A stretch of DNA of 64,000 nucleotides, taken from Apiotrichum sp. Y4204 (lineage: Eukaryota; Basidiomycota; Tremellomycetes; Trichosporonales; Trichosporonaceae). A program made the translations under genes and the position numbers. Where the stretch lies: NCBI GenBank assembly GCA_025531455.1, contig JAMYHL010000048.1:248001-312000 (forward strand), read 5' to 3'. Below the pieces are notes generated by a model, which was not told the DNA's origin, searched no databases, and saw only the letters and a program-made list of their open reading frames with translations. Positions within the stretch are counted from its first letter, which is position 1; every line of letters starts with the position of its first letter. This document shows positions 1 to 10,300 of this stretch, piece after piece.

Positions 1-1348
1 GCTCCCCAGTTCCTCGGCGAGCTCCTGAACCAGAGCACATGCATTCTGCGCCACAGTTGTACGCAGACTTAGCAACTGCGCGTCAGTCTTTCAGAGCTGC
101 ATGTGTTGACTCACAGTCTTCCCAATGCCTTCGAGAATGGCACCTCTCAGGTTGAGCAAAAACGCGTCGGGCATTTGCGAAAACGCCTTCCCTCGCAGCA
201 TCCCACGAATCCGGACAATATCCCTCTCTCTAGGGCCCCAGTTGTGCTCCGTCTCCTTGCCCGCCATATGGGGTACCATTGCCCGAAACTCGCTTTCCAT
301 GTCCTTGGCGCTTGCAATCTGTACAGTCAGCCAACTCTCTTACGGATCAACTTACGTAGACGATGGGCACTTCATCGACTGCTGCTGGAGTAGTCGCGCC
401 AGACCTTGATCCACCTTCGCGAGCTGCAGTGGTCTCCGCCTCCGGGGCTGGTGCACTGGGTGGGGGAGCGGGTCCAAGAACACGGCTGAGGATCCCATCG
501 GCAATAGATTTGCGGACATTACGCTGAAGCATGAGCTTCTTAAGTTCGGAGCGAGCAGCCGAGGGTGCCGGAGGGGAAAGCAAGGCGACCACGGTCTATC
601 GTCAGCTTATGGTCATGTCACTGTCTCACCTCTCGCGCTTGGTCCCGGACACCACCGTCACTGTCCTCCAGGAGATTTACCAGACTCGGCAGCCACGGTT
701 TCAGAGGCAGGTTTCCTGTCTTATCCTCCCGCATGGTCTGAAGCATCTTCAGTGCTCCGACCTTCGCCCTTGCCCCTCGTCCAGCGAGCAGGTCTTTGAT
801 GGCGTTCTCCCAGGTGGAGGCAATACCATCTTTATCCTTGCCTTTTGAGGATGGGGTGGAAACGCTCGGGTCCGCACGCTCGGCCGCATAGCATTTTTGG
901 CCAAGAATTGCAATGAGTTCCTTGGCCGGTTCGTGAACCCGGTCTTTGGGGTCGTTGAGCTTGTCAACAAGGCCGGGGAGCAACTGATGGACTGCGAGAC
1001 GCAGGTGGGGTTGGGAGGATACTGTTGGGATCAAGGGAAGGAATTCCGGAAGGAAGCTCGACAAGGTGGAGGTGACAAGGAGGTGTGAGGGTGAACGCAG
1101 GAAGGGGGCGACTAGCAGCGTGATGGCATCAACACCACGTTCGGGCAGCTCCGTTGCGGACTCGAGCTTGATGCCCCATAGCTGAAGAAGATTGACCTTC
1201 TTGTCAGCATCTGTTTACATGCTGTGTCAGCTCTGAAACTTTGAAAACAAGCGGTGTGGACAGCCGTCCACAGGGCGAACACACCTCCAGCGCGGAGAGC
1301 ATTCAGGAACGATTCGATATCGTCTTCTGATATGCTGTTGGGGCTCAT
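1..1348 (-). CDS. STU1: CLASP/Stu1-type microtubule-binding TOG protein, 5' part (runs off the left edge)
   Basis: Start chosen at 1348, reading MSPNSISEDDIESFL. A short intron follows (about 1214-1294, donor GTGTGT, acceptor ACAG). The next exon leads into a helical HEAT/TOG-like stretch (LPEFLPLIPTVSSQPHLRLA and on). Near the left edge the protein reads MESEFRAMVPHMAGKETEHN, then GPRERDIVRIRGMLRG and LRTTVAQNACALVQELAEEL. This closely follows the CLASP_N domain pattern (KETE.NW..R...I.RLRG...G, then LRTTLAQ.A). CLASPs bind microtubule plus ends and tubulin and stabilise spindle microtubules; Stu1 is the yeast member. A proline/alanine-rich linker (about 410-590) separates the first TOG-like unit from CLASP_N. 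The C-terminal two thirds lie outside the window. It is transcribed away from MRC1, leaving a 1.56 kb divergent intergenic region. Family assignment is strong; the exact exon count is not. Confidence 0.85.
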
Positions 1349-1544
1349 CGCGGCAACGTTGTGGTATTGCGAGCGATGGAGTAGGAGAGGAGGGGTGAAA
1401 GTGGGGGAATGATAAGGTGTATGTTGAGAAATGGAAGAAATGAGTCGAGAGCTCACTTGAGAGCTTGAGAGAGTTCTTTGGCCCTTTGGGTACCAGAGAG
1501 AGCGCGAGAATGGTCGAATGGTCAAGGACAGGTGGGTGTGGGTT

Positions 1545-1568
1545 GTGGATGTGGATGTGGATGTGGAT
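1545..1568. repeat. Hexanucleotide GTGGAT repeat, four units
   Basis: Four consecutive GTGGAT units about 200 bases upstream of the STU1 start. A simple repeat; it may lie in the 5' untranslated region. Confidence 0.85.
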
Positions 1569-1783
1569 GAACTTGATCACTTGATTATCCCGGCCCCAGC
1601 CACACGCTTGGACGCTTTCCTTCTCACACACAAAAGGGGGTTAATAGAATTTCACTATCTATAAATAAGATCGTGAATCCCCGAAGAGCTTTTTGATCCC
1701 GCTATTGCGCTACAGTCTTTGTGCATTAGAAAAGGTCTCTTCCTAAGGTTAGTCACGTGATGAATACTGCTTTGTTTTTGTTG

Positions 1784-1797
1784 ACGCGTTGACGCGT
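1784..1797. promoter_or_regulatory. Two adjacent MluI cell-cycle boxes (ACGCGT)
   Basis: ACGCGT occurs at 1784-1789 and 1792-1797, spaced 8 bases start to start, in the divergent STU1/MRC1 promoter. ACGCGT is the known binding core of the MBF complex (Mbp1/Swi6), which drives G1/S genes. Assignment to either gene is inference. Confidence 0.5.
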
Positions 1798-1808
1798 CGG
1801 GAGGGGTC

Positions 1809-1816
1809 TGACGTCA
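1809..1816. promoter_or_regulatory. CRE-like palindrome TGACGTCA
   Basis: A perfect CRE/ATF palindrome twelve bases after the MluI-box pair, in the divergent promoter. It is a possible bZIP (Atf1/CREB class) site. Confidence 0.4.
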
Positions 1817-2196
1817 CTCCGGGTGGCATAACCTGCCTCTCAATCGTGATCTTCGATCTTCTCTGGTACTGCCAGGCGATGGCCGTCGACGATGGACGAG
1901 TGTTCTCTTCAACGATGCAGCCATGCAGCCGGTTGCGGCCGACGCAAGCATTCATTGCAGATTGCGTTTCTCCGACAGTTACTCGCTTTCTGAGTGGGGA
2001 GTTTGAAAGTCCCCTTGGCTCATTTGTCTGAATGAGGAACCGTTGTACCGTAGGGATAGTACTCGAAGAGTTGAGGGGACAAGAATGGGTGTTTGAATCG
2101 AAGCATTCAGTCGGTGCGGCTGAACTGATGTCAGACGACACCTGCTCAGTAGCTCCCAATATAGCTGTTTCTGCCAACAAGATCCATTCGTCGTAA

Positions 2197-2237
2197 CAAA
2201 AAAAAAAAGAAAAAAAAGAAAAAAAAAGAAAAAAAGG
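2197..2237. repeat. A-rich tract with periodic single G
   Basis: Runs of seven to eleven A separated by single G residues. Low-complexity; no retroelement sequence is attached upstream. Confidence 0.8.
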
Positions 2238-2685
2238 CTTAAAAACGAACGAATAAATATAACCATCACAGACAGTGATGCGCTTTTGTTTTGCCAGCCA
2301 GGTGCCTTTCCAGCACTTAGTAGTTTGGTCATGAGCTCATGAGAAGCCTTTTCTTGTTGTGAGCAATTGGGAAGCGGGCGAGGGTCACGTCGAAGATCTG
2401 TCTCGTTCATTTCGTCGCCTTGTTAAATCAATTAAATCAACATCGGTTGTATTTTTCTCCCTTCCGCGTTGTCCCCTTTGTCCTTTGGCCAAAGTTCTTA
2501 GTGAATCCCAGCTCTACAGAACAAATTTGAAGATTACCAATCCATGTACACACAGGAAAACAGTGTAGAATGCAGGAGTCGATGTCCTCCAAAGGGCAGA
2601 TCGAAAATCAGGCGCGCCACAAGTCCGGCAGGGACATGTTGTTACGTAATGATCCAGACACGCCATTTGATTTCCGCGATTCGCG

Positions 2686-2740
2686 ACGCGTCTTTGTCTT
2701 TGGACCCGTCCAGCGTCCAGTCTGGTCGGGAGCGACGCGT
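2686..2740. promoter_or_regulatory. Two MluI cell-cycle boxes in the proximal MRC1 promoter
   Basis: ACGCGT at 2686-2691 and 2735-2740, both in the context CGACGCGTCT, lie 170-225 bases upstream of the MRC1 start. G1/S induction through MBF is known for replication and checkpoint genes in yeasts. Here it is inferred from site identity and position. Confidence 0.6.
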
Positions 2741-2910
2741 CTTGCTGTTGTTCATTCAACTATATTGACTTTTGCCTCTGCTCTTCCACTCTTCAACTCC
2801 AACCACGTTCTCTTCAAACATCATCACCTCCCCTCACTCGCAATCTGGTCACTTCATAGAATCGCATAACACCACGCCAACCTACTCCGACCAGTCTCCC
2901 ATCAGTCAGA

Positions 2911-5900
2911 ATGACAATGCCAGACGCGTCGCGTCCCCCGAGGAGAACGTATGGCAGAGCGCGGCCACAGGAAACCTCAGAGGATCAACCCGTTCAGTCC
3001 CTTGTCTACACAGCTCCAAACACAACGGCTTCTCCCTCCAAGGCGCTTCTGAGCGCGTTTACCAAGCAGAGCAACACTTGGCTGGGGGCGACGCGAAGCA
3101 TAGGCCAAGACACGTCCTCTGCTGCCGAAAGCGACAATGAAGCGAGTGGCGAGGCCGAGCCGACCGACGCCGAGATCGAGGCCGAGTTTCTTCGCCTGAA
3201 GAGAAATGCCGCTGGCGGTCCACCGCCGACCACAGCGGCTTCGGAGCCCAAGGTTACTTCCGCATCCAGGGCATTGTTTGGCTCATCGTCGCTCACGGAA
3301 CTCCCCACTTCAACCCCTCCATCCAATCGCCCGAAGTCCGTGTCCCCGTTAGCCGTGGATCGCCAGTCCATTCCTCCTAGTTCACTCTCAGACCACGACA
3401 ACGAGGCATCAGGACACCGCAGCTCATCAACCCATGTGTCACCGGCCCTTTCGCCCGCACCGGTGCCGCGCCGGAAGGCGTCAGGACATCGCAGCTCATC
3501 AACCCATGTGTCACCCGCCCCGTCACCAGCACCGGTGTCGCGCCGGAAACACCGTGTCGTTGAATCTGAGGACGAGGACGAGGATGTCGCCTCCAATGCG
3601 TCATTGACTCCTAAAGCCAAGCCCGCAGATTCTCTCGCTTGGTTGCATGACGACGACAGTGACGACGATGAAAAACCCCCCACTGTCTCCCGCCCTGCGA
3701 ATTTGGGTCTGTTTGATGATGACGACGATACATCCCCTCCGAGGGCTCTCGCATGTCGAGAACCTCTGAATGACCTTGACGACATTGACATGGACGAGGA
3801 TGAAGAGCATGAGGGCGCCTCACAGAGCTTGCCTGGCAAGCTTCCTAAAGTATGTAGACCGTATCACTCGGAAACTGACCAGCCAGCCTCTCAGCAAAAG
3901 CGACCAAGAAGCTATGCGCCGTGACATCGCCCGAGCACAGCGAGGTGCGGTTGTGTTTGACGCTCACGGCTAATGTCCCAGAAAAGAATGTTCACGTGTC
4001 GCGCCCTTGCGCCCCTCGTCGACCCGTCACACAATGGATGGCCAGAGCCCATGACGTTGTCAGGTAAGTGCCAGGTATTCAAAGTACACTCTTTCGATGC
4101 TGACAACATGTAGCGGTTCCACACAGCATGCTGCCACTGCAACTGCGGCTACCAACTCACCCCCACCCTTGACATCCGATGAGATTCAGCAATTCACGCC
4201 GAGCTCAGGGCCAATGCGTCGGAACCCCGTCAGCCCGACGTCTTCTCCGACGCCTGGCACTGATAAACTTGCCATGGTGCCTCGAGCTTCGCCACAGCTT
4301 TTCCAGGGCGAGGATGTCGTTACCGATGATGTTTCCAAGTCTGGCAAGGAGAAGGACCGGCTAAAGCAGCTGTCAAGCTTCAAGAACGCGTATGTGTCAA
4401 AACTTGCCAAATGGAAGGGTAAAGCGCGTGATCCCAGCCCGGGCAGCGATGATGACCTGAGTATCCTCCCGGATGAGCCGATCAAGGGCAAGCTGGCGTT
4501 CACGTCCACCCATCGCCAACCGCCAAACGCTCGTCCCGTTATCGCTCGGGTATCGACCACTCCTGCTCCTACAAGTGCTCGTCAAAACATCATGAAATGG
4601 GCTGGAAAGCGTCCTTCGAAGCCGGTAACGACAGAAACTCACATGGACTTTGCGGGACGACAGTTTGGACATGCAGGCCTCAAGTGGGCCAATGGAGGCT
4701 CACGCCCGGCCGGACAGAAGGCTGGGCGTGACGAGGTAGTCAGCCAAGAACAGGTCGACTATCAAATGCGTGCTCAACACCTGGCTCAAGTTCGCGCCAT
4801 TGCAAAGACTAAGGAGAAGCATTACGGCAACGGGCGGGCACTACCCGAAAAGTGCACCTTGGACCTCACTGCGCTGGTGAACAAGTCTGCCGACGAGGGC
4901 AACACCCAGGATTTCGTCGCCGATAGCGACGATGATGACAGCGATTTCGCACCAAGTGATGTTGACGAGCCGGCAGAGGACGACAATGAAGAGGAGCAGC
5001 ACCCTTCTCTCGTTGAGGGAACGATCCCTGAAGAGGTCGATTCCGATGGCGATGACGAGGGCGAAGCGGACATGGATGAGGACAAGGAGAACCATCCCAT
5101 CGCCCCAAATCGACTGGACGCCGACGACGATGATAGCCCATTTATCGTTCATTCCTGGAACCACGCCCCCAAACACCGAAAGTCCCGCCGGATTCTTGGA
5201 TCGGACGATGAGGACGAGGACGAGGACGACAAGCCGCACCAGCAGGAAAACGTTCCCCTTCGCGAGACATCTGAGAACCAACCGAAAACGACGATCACCA
5301 TTACTGAGGAGATTACCACTACTGAGGAGTTTGAACTTGATCTAGCTGGATTTGGGTCTGCGGGTGGCGGTTTCTCCCAATTGTTTGGCGCGACGCAGGC
5401 TGTCGGTGGTGGCGACGAGGTGAGTTCTTGCGTCATGAAGCAGTAGAGCTGACATAGTAGGCGGACGCATTTGACGCGCTTCGTAATGCTGCCGAGTTGG
5501 ACTTCCTTCCCTCTCATGCTCTCCTCCCAGGAGTGGAGATCTCGGAAACCCAGAAACGACGCGATAACGCTCTCATCGCTGCAGAGTTTGAGGACGCACC
5601 GCGAACGATCCCTCAGTCCACCAAGAAGCAGTACCTGAACTCTCAAGGGTTCTTCACTCAAACCCGCCCTGCTGGTAGAGGGCTCACTCAGACTGCGAGC
5701 GCGGAGGAGCTTGCGCCAGTTGAAGAGGCGGACGAGGGATCTTCAACTGCCGCCGCGGTGCACAAGTCCTCTTCCACGCTGCTGAACTCAGCCCACGACA
5801 TCCCAAGCCCAACAGAGGCTGATGAGCAATCGTTCAGCCGATTGCGGCGTCGCAAGTCTGAGTCCATGGAGCCCTCTCCGACCAAGGCGAAAACGAGCCG

Positions 5901-7034
5901 AAATGTCTTTGACGTGCTCAACCGCGGTGCTGCCCGGCAGGCTGCCGCCAACAAGCACCGCACCAAGCCAGCGTTCCTCGATGAGCAGGCTGAGGAAAGC
6001 GACGAAGATAATGGCTGGGGACTGAACACCGGCAAGGATGACGATGATGATGAGGATCTCGACAACGGATACATTCCTGAGCTGCTGGACGACAATGCGG
6101 TGGACGACGAGCAGAAAAAGAAGGATGCCGAACTTGCGGCCCTGAAATTCCGGTAAGCAGCCACTCTTCGGACTGGGTGGCAAAAGCTAACAACAATCAG
6201 CGAGGTTGAGCAAGCAGACGATGCGCGCCTCGAGGCCGAGGCCAAAAAGGTCACTGAGGGCCACTTCCGTCAAAAGCGGAATGGCAACGACTTTGTGTCC
6301 GACGACGAGGATGAGGATGGCAAACCCCGTCGGTGGACGAAGAAGCAAAAGCGTCAGCGCAAGCTGGACCGCCAGGATGGTCTCTCCAAGCTCGGTAAGC
6401 TTTTGTGAAGAGGTCAAACTAACCAGTGCAGTTGATGACGAAAAAATGTTCCTGCGGACCTACGAGGAGGATCTTGAATCGGACAATGAGTTTGAGGAGG
6501 CGCCGCCGTCGCCTAGAACGATGATGTCCCCTGAACCCATCATGATGACGGCGCAAGAGCGTCAGGAGATGCTTCGCCAGCGGGCGCGCATGAACCAAAC
6601 CGTACGTTCTGCTGATCGCGCATGTCTGACGATTGCAGATGCCAATGGAGTCTGAATACCGTGCAATTGCCATCGAGGAGGATTCACAATACGCCATCTC
6701 TAAGAAGCCTCGCGCCGTAGCTGCTCCGGTTGGTGAAGATCAAGACGAGGTGAGTAATATGTTGTTGCTCTCGCTGACATTGTAGGTCGACTGGAGTCGA
6801 CAGCACCAGGGTACATCACGTACTCTCGAGAGTTACTCCAAGTTTGTCTCGGAGGAGTCTATCAACCCTCGTCGCACGGGGACCGGTGGTGTGTCTGTCG
6901 TCGTGCAGAAACCCGACAGAGTTGCTCGCCAACCGCGTCGTTCAGAAGGCCACGGTGCTGGAGCGAGTGAGTCTAGAGGCATCGGTCGCCAGGCATCCAG
7001 TATCCTCTTGGACCGGAACGAGTCTTTCAAGTAG
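2911..7034 (+). CDS. MRC1: Mediator of replication checkpoint, Mrc1/claspin family
   Basis: A large acidic, disordered protein that travels with the replisome and relays fork-stall signals to the Rad53/Cds1 checkpoint kinase in known family members. Start at 2911 (MTMPDASRPPRRTYGRARPQ). About ten introns are suggested by frame shifts and consensus sites. Exon two carries PLSKSDQEAMRRDIARAQR, matching the LSK..(L/Q)E.M.R...R motif of claspin. A later segment around 6180-6390 (DEQKKKDAELAALKFR, then EVEQADDARLEAEAKKVTEG, ending in RRWTKKQKRQRKLDRQDG) matches the MRC1-like domain. Several SQ/TQ motifs are present (for example FTQTR and LTQTA), as expected of an ATR-type kinase target. Acidic runs occur at about 3560-3800, 4900-5110 and 5200-5240. 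The C-terminus is ambiguous: an in-frame TAG at 7032-7034, or a 53-base terminal intron leading to a stop at 7094-7096. Confidence 0.88.
3406..3549 (+). repeat. Tandem 72-base coding duplication inside MRC1
   Basis: Two head-to-tail copies of a 24-codon unit, beginning ASGHRSSSTHVSPA and ending in SPAPVxRRK. They differ at two residues (L to P in the middle, P to S before RRK). The unit is serine/proline-rich and ends in a basic triplet. It lies in the disordered N-terminal part. Confidence 0.9.
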
Positions 7035-7307
7035 GTATGTGCTGTCATTGATGATGTTTGTACCATACAATCGTGTTCCGCAGGTCCTATGCATAATAGC
7101 TCTTTAGCAACACGCTGATGTGGACGGTATAAATTCTACAACCGAGACCCGAGAGGCAGATGGGAAAAGGAACAGGAAAACAACATTGTGTTGTATGGCG
7201 TACTGTCAAGTGTGGACGTGAGGGGTTCGTATGGCGTAGAAACAATGGGGCGGCCTGAGATTGTGTGCCTGTGGCTCAAGGGCGAGGGTTTAGACATGGG
7301 AAGCGCA

Positions 7308-10300
7308 CTACCCAGCAACTGGCGACGATTCATTGCCCCCGGCCGACGTCGAGCTGATGATAAAGCCAACCTTGGTGAGGCAACGCATGAGTTCAGGCCG
7401 TGAGAAGGGCTTGGAAGTGATGGCGGAGAACAGTGTGCCCTCTTCCGTCATGGCCTCGTCGTAAGGCGTTGAAGCGATGACTAAGTGTCAGCATGTTGGA
7501 AAGAAGTGTGGACATACTGGGTGAGTTCTGGTTTGGGTTCGTTGTGGAGCGAATCATGCGAGCCACCTGCTCTCCACTGACAAATGGCATGTGCATGTCG
7601 AGGAAGATGACATCGAATTCTGGAAAGGTCAGAATCAACTCGGAGAACGGTGCTGAAACATACTGAGATTTCCAGTGACCGCCAGAGCGTCGGGACCGTC
7701 GCTCACACAAACACAACGACAGCCCAAGCGGGTGAGGAGCGTTTCAAGGATCTGTTGTTAGCTCAGAAATCAGGAATCACTGTACCTTCTGCTGGATGGG
7801 GTTGTCTTCAGCGATCAGAACGCGGAGGGCCTGCTGATTGGATTGATTGGCTTCAGCAGTCACGAATTGTACGCTCTCCGCATGAGGCTGGCGTTGTTGC
7901 TTCCACAGATCCATGTTGGATCCGGGTTCTGATGCAGAGACACTAGAAGTGGATCCCACGCGGAATCGGCTAGGCGAGGAATAACGTCGGTTCCGTTCAT
8001 CGTCTGTTGATTTCACACGGCTCAAGGCATCCAGCTCGGATGGTCGGCGGGAAGGGAATCCAGGGGCAGTCGCTCGAGATGGAGTTGACGCGGCAGAGGA
8101 GGTGGATGTCGAAGGCGATGGCGGAGGGTTCACGCGCGAACCAGTCTTGTGACGGAGTGCTTTCTGCACGTCAATACCAGCGGCCAATGTTTGTGATCTC
8201 ATCTTCCGGATCACATCATCATTGGCTTGCTTGAGCACAGGAAGATTCTTGAAATTGAAAGCACCAAAGTCGTCGGATGGGCTATCGTCGTGGTGCAATT
8301 CAGTTCCACCAGGAGTCAAGACAGGCCCGTGTCCGACGCCGGCTGTCGCACCGGCCAATGCTACCTTTGCAGTCGTGTCCTCATCTTGGAACGCGGTGTT
8401 GGTGGCGCCGCGCTGGTCGAAATAATCCGTTGATTCGGGATCAGTGCCATCGGGAATAAAGACGGCTGGGTTGCTTGTCAACGTCTCCCAATTGGTTCCA
8501 GCAAAGAACGCGTGTTGTTTGACCTCATCTGCACCTCTGGCCCCTAACCGCTGAGATGGGTTGGTGCACATGAGACGATCCATGAGGTCATGCGCCTCGG
8601 CGGGAATATCAATGTCGTCCTCGTGCCAATTGATCCTTCGCGAGACAACGTTGTCGAACACCTTTTCAGGAGATTCCGCATGGAACGGCGGAAACCCATA
8701 GAGGAATTCGTAGAGCACAACACCGACTGCCCACCAGTCCACCATGCGATCGTCCGCGCTGCCACCCAAGATGCTTTCCGGGGCAAGATAATCAGGGGTA
8801 CCGACAAAGCGAGGAGGTTCAGCGCCAGAGTTCGACGTTGTTCCCGCGTCCGAGGACAGCTTAGTATCATGTCGAAGGTGTCGAGGAAGAATTCCTGCAG
8901 AATCCGAACCGCTAGACTCATCTGCGGATCCGGTGTCTGGTACGTGCGGAAAGTACGATTGGTGGAGGGTGGACTGTGGTACAACGGGTACCAAGTCCGG
9001 CGAGAACAATGGAGAGTCAGATGACGAGACCGAAGACGCCCGGCGGACCACCGCACTTCTGAGGGACGTTCTATTCATGTAGGGTGGACGTGGACCACCA
9101 ATCTGTCGGTTGAGAAGACCAATCTTGGAAAGGCCAAAGTCGGTCAGTTTGAGGTGGCCCCTTGCATCGATAAGCAGGTTATCAGGTTTGATATCACTGA
9201 GCGTGTAAGCACATCACCACACTGCGTTAATTCTCACCGATGAGCGACGTTGCGAGCGTGGAGGTATTCCAATCCAAGCACAAGTTCCCCAATGTAGTTG
9301 CGCGCCCAGTCCACCGGAAGAGATCCAAGGGTCTTGACCAGCGTCGAGCAATCTCCGCCGTTCAAATACTCCATGACCAGATAAAGGTAATCCTTACTCT
9401 GGAAGGAGAAGAACAGTTTGACAACATAGGGCGATGACGCTTGGTTCATGAGGATCGTCCGTTCGGCCTTAACATTGGTGATCTGATTCTTCGCGATCAT
9501 ATCCGCCTTCTTGAGCGCCTTGATGGCATAGTAGTCGCCTGTTGCCACCTTCTTCGCAAGGTAGACTGACCCAAACGCACCCCGGCTGATAGGCTTGATA
9601 ATCTGGAAGTCCTTGATGGACGGCTGCGGAGCCCTGGCGCCGGGAACGCTCGCCGAAGGGAGACGGGGGGATAATGGCGCGTCGCGAACGGCCATCGAGA
9701 TTCGCCGAGCATGGCCCTTGCGGTCAGATGACTTGCGTTTCGGCGAACGAAGGATACCCGACGACTGTAAGGTCTGATCTGGTGAATGCGACTCGGTTTC
9801 CGATAACGGTTGGGGTGATAGTCGGTCAACCGGCGAGGGTACATCGGTGGGAACCGTCAACATGGCAGGAGAGGTGGTGGGGAGTGGAACCACAGTAGCG
9901 GTATCGGACAAGGCCATATCGGACGACGCTGCATGAGGAGTCGCCGCTATCGTACTCGGCGTTCGAGTCATCGTAAGCTCAGGATGAGCCACCGGGGTCT
10001 GAGCATTGGTGGTGGCAATTGAGCCTTGGGAAGTGTAAGACACTGCCCCGGGCCGCTGTGGATGTCCCTGAGTGATGGGCAGCCTAGCGAGTGGGGCAAT
10101 CTTGCGATGACCCGGTGAAGTCTGCTCAGGCGCCACTGCGAGTGTTTGGTCGGTAGGAAGCTGTGCGTCCACGCCATCCGATCCGCTGTCAGAGACTGTG
10201 CTGTCGTCGCTTTCAGCCAAAATCGTATTGACTTTGTCTTCCCATTCATGACGGGTCTTCTCGGAGTACCGGATTGTGCTCTGCATGCGCGCGATGGCCT

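Larger units (their letters stand above)
1349..2910. other. Intergenic region between divergent STU1 and MRC1
   Basis: No credible coding frame. It holds a short GTGGAT repeat (1545-1568), a TGACGTCA element (1809-1816), four ACGCGT boxes (1784, 1792, 2686, 2735), and an A-rich tract interrupted by single G residues (about 2197-2237). The last 120 bases before MRC1 are pyrimidine-rich, as in fungal 5' untranslated regions. Confidence 0.7.

Noticed and set aside
2197..2237. A-rich tract considered as a retroposon poly-A tail
   Set aside because: No reverse transcriptase-like or structured sequence precedes it, and no target-site duplication is visible.
1749..2410. Overlapping frames of about 143 codons in the STU1/MRC1 intergenic region
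   Set aside because: They run through the A/G low-complexity tract and the promoter motifs, with no conserved protein pattern.
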